Of a stretch of 64,000 bases of DNA, positions 16,190-23,720 are shown in pieces. This DNA comes from Thermoleophilia bacterium (GTDB lineage: Bacteria > Actinomycetota > Thermoleophilia > UBA2241), in the NCBI GenBank assembly GCA_041393415.1, contig JAWKKE010000002.1, forward strand, positions 124,001 to 188,000, in the 5' to 3' direction. The position numbers and the translations under genes are program-made. The notes beneath the pieces were generated by a model. That model was given only the letters and a program-made list of their open reading frames with translations. It made no database searches and was not told where the DNA came from. The stretch's first letter is position 1; the number at the start of each line of letters is the position of its first letter.

Positions 16190-16224
16190 GGTCGAGCGGG
16201 GCCTCCTCCCGGTCCCGCTCGACC
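16190..16224 (+). terminator. Hairpin between pilD and the minor pilin genes
   Basis: GGTCGAGCGGG at 16190-16200 pairs perfectly with CCCGCTCGACC at 16214-16224 around a 13-base loop. No T-run follows. It lies 20 bases before the first minor pilin and could be a weak terminator or a processing hairpin that separates expression of the minor pilins from pilD. Confidence 0.5.
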
Positions 16225-16243
16225 CAAGTCAGATAGGGCCGGC

Positions 16244-16699
16244 ATGAACCGAGACCGCGGCACAACGCTCATCGAACTCGTAGTGATTCTGGTGATTCTC
16301 GGCATTCTTGCCGGAGTCGCCGTCCCCGGCGTGCTCGTCGCAAGGCGGGGAGTGGGGGCGAGCACCGGCGCCACGCGACTGGCGCTCGTCCTGCGGCACG
16401 CTCAGGCACGTGCGTGCGCCCTCGGGGTGCGCGTCTGCGTGAGCGTCGAAGCGGATGGAACCTACCGGCTCTACGATGTCGCTTCGGGTGAGTCCCAGGG
16501 CAGCGGCAACCTCGTACCGGTAGCGCTCGGAAGCCTGGGTGCGCCGATCGTCACCAACTACCCCGGCGGCTCCATCGAGTTCACCCCATTCGGCTGGCCT
16601 GCCGCTCGCGGTGGCGCCAGCCCTCGCGCGGGCACATTCACGGTCGCCGCGCGACATCGGGTGGTCGTGCAACTGAGCGGATGCGTGCGATGTCTCTAG
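16244..16699 (+). CDS. GspH/FimT-like minor pilin
   Basis: A 151-residue pseudopilin with the leader MNRDRG and cleavage site before TTLIELVVILVILGILAGVA, Glu in position 5. The body (ATRLALVLRHAQARACALGV, VCVSVEADGTYRLYD, GSIEFTPFGWPA, FTVAARHRVVVQLSGCVRCL) follows the GspH/FimT pattern. It starts a tightly overlapping set of four pilin-like genes (stop 16699, next start 16681) likely to form the priming tip complex of the pilus. The cysteine pair CVRC at the C-terminus may form a disulfide. Confidence 0.85.
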   Translation: MNRDRGTTLIELVVILVILGILAGVAVPGVLVARRGVGASTGATRLALVLRHAQARACALGVRVCVSVEADGTYRLYDVASGESQGSGNLVPVALGSLGAPIVTNYPGGSIEFTPFGWPAARGGASPRAGTFTVAARHRVVVQLSGCVRCL

Positions 16700-17289
16700 C
16701 CCTGCACAGACAACCGCACGGCTTCTCGCTCATCGAGGTACTGGTGGCGTCGTCGCTGCTGCTGCTCGTCTGCTTGGCGACCTCATCGCTCCTCGCTACC
16801 GCTCACAGAGGCGAGCGCGTCGTCGCGCACCAGGACGCACTCGCCGACGCCCTCGACCAAGAATCCGCGCGCTTGCGGTCTCTTCCGTACGTAGCGCCCT
16901 ATCAGTCTCCGAGCGACAGCCCCTCGCCGACAGCGACGCCGTCAATCCTCGGCGAATCCTTTCCACACGCACGGCCCGGGCTCAACACTCCCGGCGCGTC
17001 GTTTGCGGGAACGGTAGACCCACATTTCACATCGACGACGTCTGTCGGCGATGTGGTCATCCAGCGCGAGGCGCGCTTCGTCGTCCACACGGGCGACTCT
17101 TACTCCACGTTGACGGCGAATGCTCTGAGCGACTGGGCGCTGTGGGAGTCGTCTCTACCTCCAGCCGGACATCTCGAAGTCCGCCTCACGGCCGCGGACG
17201 GACAACGAATCGCCACACGGGTCATTTACTTGACGTCCCTTCCCGTCAGGACCGAGGACGTCACCGACGTGGAAACGCTCGATGAATAG
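16681..17289 (+). CDS. PilV/GspI-like minor pilin
   Basis: A 202-residue prepilin-like protein with leader ending QPHG and mature FSLIEVLVASSLLLLVCLAT, Glu at position 5. A Ser/Pro/Thr-rich stretch (QSPSDSPSPTATPS) lies in the middle, and DGQRIATRVIYLTS near the end resembles the PilV/GspI C-terminal strand. It overlaps the previous gene by 19 bases and the next by 8, so the set is translated as a unit. ATG 16681 or ATG 16690 may be the start; both keep the leader intact. Confidence 0.8.
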   Translation: MRAMSLALHRQPHGFSLIEVLVASSLLLLVCLATSSLLATAHRGERVVAHQDALADALDQESARLRSLPYVAPYQSPSDSPSPTATPSILGESFPHARPGLNTPGASFAGTVDPHFTSTTSVGDVVIQREARFVVHTGDSYSTLTANALSDWALWESSLPPAGHLEVRLTAADGQRIATRVIYLTSLPVRTEDVTDVETLDE

Positions 17290-17863
17290 GTTGCGTCGCG
17301 GTGCGAGCATCGCATCCTCGGGACCATGCGGCCGCCGCCGCGCCGGCCACGCTGGGATCTCTCTGGTTGAACTGCTGATCGCCGCCAGTCTAACGAGTGT
17401 GGTCTTGGCGTGCGCCTGGCCGTGGCTCTGGAATGCGTGCCATGCCGGCCTGGCGATCGGCAATCGAGCAGAGTCTTCGAGCTCGGCAAGAGCCGCAGCA
17501 CACACAATCGCCGCCGATCTTCGCCACGCCGTGGCGCTTGCGTCGCCGACACCTGGACAGCCACCCGAGCGCGCCCTCTGCCTTCGCCACCAACGGCCAG
17601 GCGAGCAGCCGAGCACTGTCGTCATCGCCTGGGACCCCACGCGACGCGTGCTCTGGCGCAATGCGTCCGGCACATACATCGCCGATCACGTGACCCAATG
17701 TGAAGTCTCCTATTTCGCGCTGAATGGCGCACGGATGGACTCAAACCGGCTCGCGGACGCCAACGGACTGAGGTCGGTGGCGCGCATCCGCGTAGACCTT
17801 GTCGTCACCGTCGGACAAGCATCCCAGGCCGTGCGAGTAGATGCTCCGATCGGAACATGGTGA
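17282..17863 (+). CDS. PilW/GspJ-like minor pilin
   Basis: A 193-residue prepilin-like protein. The unusually long leader of about 24 residues (MNRLRRGASIASS onward) ends at HAG before ISLVELLIAASLTSVVLAC, so the residue after the cleavage Gly is Ile and Glu stays at position 5. The body (AAAHTIAADLRHAVALA, QPSTVVIAWDPTRRVLWRN, QCEVSYFALNG, VARIRVDLVVTV) matches the GspJ/PilW plan. It overlaps its neighbours on both sides. Confidence 0.8.
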   Translation: MNRLRRGASIASSGPCGRRRAGHAGISLVELLIAASLTSVVLACAWPWLWNACHAGLAIGNRAESSSSARAAAHTIAADLRHAVALASPTPGQPPERALCLRHQRPGEQPSTVVIAWDPTRRVLWRNASGTYIADHVTQCEVSYFALNGARMDSNRLADANGLRSVARIRVDLVVTVGQASQAVRVDAPIGTW

Positions 17864-19035
17864 TGACGCGTCGCACCCAGGCAGGGTACGCCATGTTGGT
17901 CACGCTCGTCGTCGTGGCCCTTGCCGCAGTCGTTGCCGCCCTCGCCTTCGCAAGCGTCGACGCGCGTTTGAAGCTAGTCCTCCTGCGACCCAACAGTCGC
18001 GCCGCCGATGAGGCGCTGGATCAATCGCTGCGCGAGGCTTGCGACGTGTTGCGCCTGCATCCGACCGATTCGTCCGGCACGTCTGCCGGACACGAGGGTG
18101 CAACACACTGGTCGGCAAGTTGGCAGCCTCTGGCAACAAACGGCTCCGGTTGGCAAACCCTCAGCCTCGAGTCGAGCTCTACTGTTGGCACGAGTCGGCG
18201 CCGCCTCGGGGCCATCATCGAGCTTCGCGGCGAATCGTGCGCCGAAGGCGTTCTCGTCGGAACCGACGCCGAGTTCACCGCACCATGCACCGTGACGGGC
18301 AGCGGGTTCTACTGCGGCGGCTCGTTGCGAGGTAGGGAGTGGCTCGCCTTCGAACCCGCCGCCTCAGCGTTGGATGCCGTGCATCCCGACCGCTGGCCGC
18401 GCGCCGCGGCTCACGCGCTGGGGGGTATCTGGGCCGAAGGAGCTGAGATTCACGATCTGTCTCCGGCAACGATGGCACCGTCTGCGCAAGCACCACAGAC
18501 GTGGTCGTTCGACACCGACACGCACACAACATCAGAAACCACGCTCTACGAACTGACGCAGCCTCCGGATCCCGAGTTGCTGTGCACACTTCGCGACGGA
18601 GCTATCGACCCTGGAAGCGCTCTTGAGAACGACACGCTCGATCTCTCGCGTCTTCCATCTGGCGACCAAACATTCGACACGGGAGCAGCATCTGGAGGTT
18701 GTGTGCTGTTCCTCGTACCCGCGAGTGATTCTCAGATCACCATTACCGGCGATGCGCCGGTGGGCGTCGATCGACTCACCATCGTGGTGATTGGCGATTG
18801 TGTAGTGGGGAAGGGCTCTGAAGGGACACAGATCCGGGGCTCCCTCATTGTGACGCATTGTCTCACGGTCGCGTCTCCGCTTGTCCTTTCGGGCCACCTC
18901 AACGCGCACTGCCTTCGCGTGTCCGCTCTCACGCGCATCGAGGTTCCAGACGACTGGCGTCACCGGCTGTCGCCAGGTTTGGCATGCCCGGTCGTCGTCG
19001 CCGTCGAGCCTCTTGAGCCCGGGGAGACGCGGTGA
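17857..19035 (+). CDS. PilX/GspK-like large minor pilin with beta-rich C-terminus
   Basis: A 392-residue protein whose N-terminus (RRTQAGYAMLVTLVVVALAAVVA) resembles a prepilin but lacks Glu at position 5, as often in PilX/GspK-type components. The large outer domain has Cys residues (ESCAEG, APCTVTG, FYCGG, LLCTL, GDCVV, THCL, AHCL). Near residues 285-360 there is an alternating pattern of short hydrophobic strands (ITITGDAPVGVDRLTIVVIG, IRGSLIVTHCLTVASPLVLS) that suggests a beta-helix. Start codons ATG 17857, GTG 17860 and ATG 17863 all overlap the preceding stop. It is likely the tip subunit or an adhesin-like piece of the minor pilin complex. Confidence 0.7.
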   Translation: MVMTRRTQAGYAMLVTLVVVALAAVVAALAFASVDARLKLVLLRPNSRAADEALDQSLREACDVLRLHPTDSSGTSAGHEGATHWSASWQPLATNGSGWQTLSLESSSTVGTSRRRLGAIIELRGESCAEGVLVGTDAEFTAPCTVTGSGFYCGGSLRGREWLAFEPAASALDAVHPDRWPRAAAHALGGIWAEGAEIHDLSPATMAPSAQAPQTWSFDTDTHTTSETTLYELTQPPDPELLCTLRDGAIDPGSALENDTLDLSRLPSGDQTFDTGAASGGCVLFLVPASDSQITITGDAPVGVDRLTIVVIGDCVVGKGSEGTQIRGSLIVTHCLTVASPLVLSGHLNAHCLRVSALTRIEVPDDWRHRLSPGLACPVVVAVEPLEPGETR

Positions 19036-19137
19036 CCATAACGGTCTCGCCATCGAACCGCGAGGCATGGCGCGGGACACTGCCTCAGGCAATGCCTCAA
19101 GCAGCGCTTCAGACTCCTCGACCGAGCATCCTCAGGC

Positions 19138-19165
19138 TAAAGGTATTCCTCACGCCTGCCGACAA
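19138..19165 (+). promoter_or_regulatory. Sigma-28/WhiG-type promoter for pilM-N-O-P
   Basis: TAAAG at 19138-19142, a 15-base spacer and GCCGACAA at 19158-19165 repeat exactly the boxes and spacing found before pilA. It lies in the 166-base gap between the PilX-like gene and pilM, 36 bases before the pilM ATG. Predicted start near 19172 would give a leader of about 30 bases with the GGAGG ribosome site. The rest of the gap (19036-19137) shows no gene I can support. Confidence 0.75.
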
Positions 19166-19201
19166 CGCCGCCGGAGCGGCCGTGCGAATGGAGGGAAAAG
19201 A

Positions 19202-20302
19202 ATGGCGAAGAGCGGACCGCGCGTCGGTATCGACATCGAGCAGTTGTCAATTGCCGGCGCACAAATAGGCGGCTCGCGGCAAGGGCGCTCGTTGACGAAC
19301 GCCGCGGTGCGCGCTTTACCCCCAGGCCTAATGTTCGAAGGAGAGGTCGTCGATGTCGATGGCCTCGCTGCCGAGCTCAAGTCCTTCTGGAAGGCCAGCG
19401 GCTTCGGTGGCAAACGATTCCACCTCGGTCTCGCCAACCAGAAGCTCGTTGTCCGTACACTGGATCTGCCTCCCATGGACGAGAAGGAGCTTCACGTCGC
19501 GATCGAGTTTCAGGCGCAGGAGGCGATTCCGATTCCGCTCGCCGACGCCATTCTCGACTATCAAGTCGTCGGAAAGGGCGTGAATAGCGACGGGCTCGAA
19601 ACACAGAAGGTGCTTATCGTCGCCGCCCAGAAGGACATGGTCAAACCCTTCATCGAAGCCGCCAAGAAGGCCGGCCTGGCCGTAGACGGTATCGATCTCC
19701 AGGCATTCGCCCTGATGCGCGCAATGGCTCCGCCGGCCACATTCCTCGATGAGGGAGTCCAACCTGGAAGCGAAGCCACGGCGCTCGTCAACATCGGCAC
19801 AGCGACGACCAACCTTGTCGTCGCCATGAGCGACTCGCCGAGTTTCACGCGGGTCGTCAACGTTGGTTGTGAGTCATCGGTTGACACACTGGCTCAGAAT
19901 CGAGGCATCAATCGTGACGAGGCCGACGCCTTGCGACTCACGGTGGGTCTCTCGGGTCCGGACGTGCCCTACGCCGATCTCGACCCAACTACGATCGGGG
20001 AGATCCGCCAGACGCTCGATGCTGCGTGCGAGCCTCTTGCCGACGAGATCCGTCGCTCGATCGACTACTACCATTCACAGGGCGACCAGCGACGGATCGG
20101 GCTCGTCCTCCTTGGGGGCGAGGGAGCCCTCACCCGCAACATGTGCGATTTCCTCGCCCGCGCTTTGCGCATCCCTGTCGCCCTCGGCAACCCCATGCAG
20201 CATGTCGCCGAGAACAAGTCGAAGATACCTCAAGCTGAGCTTGAGGCTATCTCTCCTCGCTTGGCAATCGCTCTCGGTCTCGCCCTGGACACGGAGGAGT
20301 AG
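19202..20302 (+). CDS. pilM: Type IV pilus alignment protein PilM
   Basis: Cytoplasmic actin-like ATPase that binds the N-terminal tail of PilN and links the motor to the membrane alignment complex. The 366 residues show the VGIDIEQLSIAGAQI phosphate loop, RTLDLPPMDEKELHVAIEFQ, AQEAIPIPLADAILDYQVV, DGIDLQAFALMRA, ALVNIGTATTNLVVAMSD and a late LVLLGGEGALTRN loop, in the order seen in PilM. ATG 19202 follows GGAGGGAAAAGA. The reading frame is open further upstream, but the conserved N-terminus and the promoter at 19138 support this start. Confidence 0.94.
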   Translation: MAKSGPRVGIDIEQLSIAGAQIGGSRQGRSLTNAAVRALPPGLMFEGEVVDVDGLAAELKSFWKASGFGGKRFHLGLANQKLVVRTLDLPPMDEKELHVAIEFQAQEAIPIPLADAILDYQVVGKGVNSDGLETQKVLIVAAQKDMVKPFIEAAKKAGLAVDGIDLQAFALMRAMAPPATFLDEGVQPGSEATALVNIGTATTNLVVAMSDSPSFTRVVNVGCESSVDTLAQNRGINRDEADALRLTVGLSGPDVPYADLDPTTIGEIRQTLDAACEPLADEIRRSIDYYHSQGDQRRIGLVLLGGEGALTRNMCDFLARALRIPVALGNPMQHVAENKSKIPQAELEAISPRLAIALGLALDTEE

Positions 20303-20304
20303 GG

Positions 20305-20961
20305 ATGAAACGGATCAACCTTCTTCCTCCTGAACAACGCGTCAAGTCATCGCGGGAACGTGGGCTGCTTTACGCCGTGCTCGCGCTGATGGTCCTCGTT
20401 CTGGCGTTGGGCCTGATCTACCTGCAGCAGAGCAGCGTCGCGAGCAGCAAGCAGAATGAGGTCACTCAACTTGAGGCCGAGAAGGCCGGCCTGCAGCGCA
20501 CGATCGCCTCGCTGCGCCCATACTCCGAGATCCACAACCTTCGTAGTTCCATGACAACGACTGCCCTGAGCATCTACGACGCACGCGTTCCGTGGTCGAG
20601 CATTCTCGAGGAAGTGAGCCTGGTGATACCAGACAACGTCCGGTTGACGAGTCTCACCGGCGTCGTGCCGGAGAACATGCGGCCGGGCGCCGGCAAGGAC
20701 GCGCTCGCCAAGAAGGGGGCGACCGTGGACCTCACCCTCGTGGGAGCTACGTATAGCCACAAGGACGTCGCCGAGTTCATGACCCGTCTTGGACTCATCC
20801 CACGACTCACGGATATCCAGCTCGTCACTTCCACAGAAGGCACTACGGCAACCGACACAAGCACCACAACCACGGTCACCTTTACGATCACCGCATCATT
20901 GCGCTCGTACATCACAACACCGCCGACGACGAAGGCAGTGGCGACTGGAGCCCAACAATGA
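20305..20961 (+). CDS. pilN: Type IV pilus assembly protein PilN
   Basis: A 218-residue single-pass membrane protein whose N-terminal MKRINLLPPE is the canonical PilM-binding tail. A membrane segment follows at about 24-40 (LYAVLALMVLVLALGLIYL), then a coiled coil (SSKQNEVTQLEAEKAGLQRT) and the ferredoxin-like domain (WSSILEEVSLVIPDNVRLTS, TLVGATYSHKDVAEFMTRLG). Its Thr-rich tail (DTSTTTTVT) is unusual but fits the Ser/Thr-rich style of the next two proteins. It starts 2 bases after pilM and its stop overlaps pilO by ATGA. Confidence 0.93.
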   Translation: MKRINLLPPEQRVKSSRERGLLYAVLALMVLVLALGLIYLQQSSVASSKQNEVTQLEAEKAGLQRTIASLRPYSEIHNLRSSMTTTALSIYDARVPWSSILEEVSLVIPDNVRLTSLTGVVPENMRPGAGKDALAKKGATVDLTLVGATYSHKDVAEFMTRLGLIPRLTDIQLVTSTEGTTATDTSTTTTVTFTITASLRSYITTPPTTKAVATGAQQ

Positions 20962-21611
20962 AGCGCCCAAACATCAAGATGCGCGGTAAGGGCATCTACA
21001 TCGTCACGGCTGTTGTCGCCCTCCTCATCTGTCTCGCGTGGTTCTTCTTCCTGCTGAGTCCCACTCGCGAGGACATAGCCCAACGCGATGAGGAGATCGG
21101 ATTGCTGGACACCGACATCAACGCAGCGAACCAGCAGATCGCGCGCCTCCAGTCGTACAAGAAGACGGCTCCGCAATCGCGCTCCGAGATCGTCCGGCTC
21201 GGGAAGATGTTGCCCGAGAGCGAAGGCATTCCTTCGCTCATCGTCGAACTGACCAAGACGGCGTCGACCTCCGGAGTAACCATCTCTGCCATTACTCGCG
21301 GCGACACTTCCCTCGGGACCCCGTTCGGCATCCAGACCGTGAGCCTGGTTGTCGCCGGCCGCTTCTTCGACGTTGAGGACTTCCTGCATCGCACTGAGGC
21401 CTACGTCGACATGCACAACGAGAACTTCCGCGTAACAGGCCGCCTGCTCCAAGTCACGAATCTCACGCTGGTCACAGGTGCCGCTTCGACGTCAAGTTCC
21501 TCGACTGCGTCGCCCATGTTGACAGTGAACATCGATATCAACGCATACCTCTGGGGAGGAACGTCGACGACAACCGCCTCCTCCACCTCGACCTCGGGAG
21601 GTGGCTCATGA
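20958..21611 (+). CDS. pilO: Type IV pilus assembly protein PilO
   Basis: A 217-residue single-pass membrane protein that dimerises with PilN. Membrane segment at about 13-32 (IYIVTAVVALLICLAWFFF), a coiled coil (DEEIGLLDTDINAANQQIARL) and the PilO domain (GKMLPESEGIPSLIVELTK, SGVTISAITRG, VSLVVAGRFFDVEDFLHRTE, FRVTGRLLQVTNLTL). The C-terminus is a Ser/Thr/Gly-rich tail, which suggests a flexible extracytoplasmic linker. The start lies in the pilN stop and the stop overlaps the next gene, so pilM-N-O and the PilP-like gene are one operon. Confidence 0.93.
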   Translation: MKRPNIKMRGKGIYIVTAVVALLICLAWFFFLLSPTREDIAQRDEEIGLLDTDINAANQQIARLQSYKKTAPQSRSEIVRLGKMLPESEGIPSLIVELTKTASTSGVTISAITRGDTSLGTPFGIQTVSLVVAGRFFDVEDFLHRTEAYVDMHNENFRVTGRLLQVTNLTLVTGAASTSSSSTASPMLTVNIDINAYLWGGTSTTTASSTSTSGGGS

Positions 21612-22417
21612 TCTACAACAAACGGCGGCTTACGTACCTAGGCATCGCTCTCGCCGTCGGCGTCACGCTGGCGCTCGCGGTTGTCCTCATCGGCGGCTCC
21701 GGTACGCCGACCAACGACCTCCTGCGCGAGTCGGCCGCGGCAGCGTCGACGGCCACCGACACGGCCACCGGCGATCCGCTGGTCGTCGATCCGGCGAAAG
21801 AAGAGCCCCTCCTGGACAAGTTCACGAGCAAGGACCCCTTCGTCCCACTAGCGACGACCAACTCCACAAGCGGCAGCAGCAGTACGAGCAGCAGCACGAG
21901 CAGCAGCACGAGCAGCAGTACGCAAACGACTCTGAGCGCGAAGATCGTCATCAACGGGACGACGTACACGGTGGAGAAGGGCGACAAGGTTCCATCGAAA
22001 TCGCCCGTTTTCGAGATCACCAGCGTGAGCTCAAGCAGCCTGACGTTCACTCTGATCGACGGGCAGTTCGAGAACGGAGAGTCGTCGATGACCGTCAACG
22101 TCGGCGAAAGCGTCAAGGTGGTCAAGGACGGTGGCCCCACGTACACGATCAAGGTCGTGAGCGTGGGCGACTCTGGCAGCAGCTCCATTAGCGGCCACAA
22201 GATCTCCGTCCTCAGCATCACGGAGAGCAATGGGACTGCACTCGTCTCGCTCGAGATCGACGGGAAGACGTACGCCGACAAGGAGGTCGGTGCTACCTTC
22301 ACAACATCGTGGGGCGAGATCAAGATCCTGGCGATCGACGTCTCAGCTCAGACGGTGACGATCATGCACGGCGACCAAACGCTGACCCTCCGCGCTGGGC
22401 AAGTTCTGGTCAAGTAA
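21608..22417 (+). CDS. PilP-like exported protein with duplicated beta domain
   Basis: A 269-residue protein with an N-terminal anchor (YLGIALAVGVTLALAVVLIG), a KDPFVPL motif like that of PilP, a Ser/Thr tract encoded by a 12-base tandem repeat, and two similar beta domains. The first runs KIVINGTTYTVEKGDKV, FEITSVSSSSLTFTLIDG, SMTVNVGESVKVV; the second SLEIDGKTYADKEVGATF, IKILAIDVSAQTVTIMHGD, TLTLRAGQVLV. The place after pilO and the KDPF element argue for a PilP analogue. PilP normally docks to the secretin PilQ, and no pilQ follows, so its partner may be a cell-wall or pilus component. Last gene of the pilus operon. Confidence 0.7.
   Translation: MIYNKRRLTYLGIALAVGVTLALAVVLIGGSGTPTNDLLRESAAAASTATDTATGDPLVVDPAKEEPLLDKFTSKDPFVPLATTNSTSGSSSTSSSTSSSTSSSTQTTLSAKIVINGTTYTVEKGDKVPSKSPVFEITSVSSSSLTFTLIDGQFENGESSMTVNVGESVKVVKDGGPTYTIKVVSVGDSGSSSISGHKISVLSITESNGTALVSLEIDGKTYADKEVGATFTTSWGEIKILAIDVSAQTVTIMHGDQTLTLRAGQVLVK
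21875..21922 (+). repeat. Four tandem 12-base repeats in the PilP-like gene
   Basis: AGCAGCAGYACG occurs four times in a row and encodes Ser-Ser-Ser-Thr units. Because the unit is a multiple of three, slippage would change linker length in steps of four residues without a frameshift. Confidence 0.9.
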
Positions 22418-22449
22418 CGCCCCAGGCACAACGGACGACATGAACGCGC

Positions 22450-22480
22450 CAGTGGGGCGGCCGAGCAGGCCGCCCCACTG
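22450..22480 (+). terminator. Terminator-like hairpin at the end of the pilus operon
   Basis: CAGTGGGGCGGCC at 22450-22462 pairs perfectly with GGCCGCCCCACTG at 22468-22480 around GAGCA. Only scattered T follow (CGTTCC). It sits 32 bases after the last pilus gene and just before the independent aroC promoter, so termination is the most likely role. Confidence 0.65.
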
Positions 22481-22521
22481 CGTTCCTGCCCATGATCCCC
22501 CGAGCCACGACAGACGGCGCT

Positions 22522-22550
22522 TTTACACAGCGACGCGCGCTCGATAGGGT
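22522..22550 (+). promoter_or_regulatory. Housekeeping-type promoter for aroC, leaderless layout
   Basis: TTTACA at 22522-22527, a 17-base spacer and TAGGGT at 22545-22550 are followed by 6 bases and then the aroC ATG at 22557. Transcription starting 7 bases after the -10 box would begin at the A of ATG. This gives a leaderless mRNA, a common arrangement in actinobacteria; no ribosome site precedes the ATG. Confidence 0.65.
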
Positions 22551-22556
22551 ACGCAT

Positions 22557-23720
22557 ATGACCAGACTGCGCTATCTCACGGCCGGAGAGTCCCACGGCCT
22601 TCAGCTGACGGCGATTCTCGAGGGGTGCCCCGCGGGGGTCGCGGTCGCCGCGGAGCACATCGACACCGACCTCCAGCGTCGTCAGCACGGCTACGGACGC
22701 GGAGGTCGCATGGCGATCGAACGCGACCGGGCTCAAGTCCTCGGCGGCGTGCGTTACGGACGCACTACCGGCGCACCCATCGCCCTCGCGATCGCGAACC
22801 GCGACGCCGGCAATTGGGGCACTACGCTCGCCGTCGAGCCACCGCCCAGCGACGACGAACGTGCGGCACCCGTGCGCGTGCCCCGCCCCGGACACGCCGA
22901 CCTCGGCGGGGCGCTGCTCTACGATCTTGACGACGTTCGCGACGTGATCGAAAGGGCGAGCGCCCGTGAAACGGCCGCACGCGTTGCCTGTGGCGCCGTC
23001 GCCAAGCGGATTCTCGCCCACGTGGGCTGTCAAGTCGTCAGCCATGTCGTCGCGATCGGCGGTATTCACAGCGCCGTCCCGTTCAACATCAACGACCGCA
23101 CGACCGTTGAGGCGGACCCTGTCCGCTGTGCGGACGCCGAGGCGAGCGCGCGCATGTGCGCCGCGATCGATGCCGCGGCAGCGGCGGGCGACACCCTCGG
23201 CGGCATCGTCGAGATCCTCGCCATCGGCTACCCGCCCGGCGTCGGCAGCTACGCCCACGGCGACCGCCGCTTGCAGTCCGCCTTGGCCGCGGCGGTGCTC
23301 ACTATCCCTGCCATCAAGGGAGTTGAGTTCGGTCTCGGGTTCGCGGTCGCCGACCGCCCGGGCAGCGCTGTGCACGATCCGCTCGGATATGCAGACGACA
23401 GCTACTCGCGCGGCGGTAACAACGCCGGGGGCATCGAAGGCGGAATCTCCACCGGCGAGCCAATCGTCCTGCGCGCGGCGATGAAGCCCATCGCCACCCT
23501 GCGTTCACCACTGCCCAGTGTCGAGCTCGGCACCCACCGCTTCGTCGAGTCGCGCTTCGAGCGCTCGGACGTCTGCGCCGTGCCGGCGGCCGGCGTCGTC
23601 GCCGAGGCGGTTGTGGCACTCGCCCTCGCCGATGCCCTCCTCGAACGCTTCGGAGGTGCGACCGGCGACGACCTCACGGACGCCGTGGCCGCCTTCCGCC
23701 GGCGGTGTGCTGCCCGATGA
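22557..23720 (+). CDS. aroC: Chorismate synthase
   Basis: Makes chorismate from 5-enolpyruvylshikimate-3-phosphate using reduced FMN. The 387 residues match the bacterial enzyme: LRYLTAGESHG at the start, RRQHGYGRGGRMAIERD, PRPGHADLGGALLYD, SARETAARVACGAVAK, GYPPGVGSYAHGDRRL, GGNNAGGIEGGISTGEPIV and a late AAMKPIATL. It opens the aroC-aroK-aroB-aroQ-pepP run, whose genes overlap by ATGA or GTGA, and has its own promoter. Confidence 0.98.
   Translation: MTRLRYLTAGESHGLQLTAILEGCPAGVAVAAEHIDTDLQRRQHGYGRGGRMAIERDRAQVLGGVRYGRTTGAPIALAIANRDAGNWGTTLAVEPPPSDDERAAPVRVPRPGHADLGGALLYDLDDVRDVIERASARETAARVACGAVAKRILAHVGCQVVSHVVAIGGIHSAVPFNINDRTTVEADPVRCADAEASARMCAAIDAAAAAGDTLGGIVEILAIGYPPGVGSYAHGDRRLQSALAAAVLTIPAIKGVEFGLGFAVADRPGSAVHDPLGYADDSYSRGGNNAGGIEGGISTGEPIVLRAAMKPIATLRSPLPSVELGTHRFVESRFERSDVCAVPAAGVVAEAVVALALADALLERFGGATGDDLTDAVAAFRRRCAAR

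Noticed and set aside
19032..19268. A 78-codon frame between the PilX-like gene and pilM
   Set aside because: It overlaps pilM, has no recognisable domain, and crosses the predicted promoter. pilM has a strong ribosome site and a conserved N-terminus at 19202.
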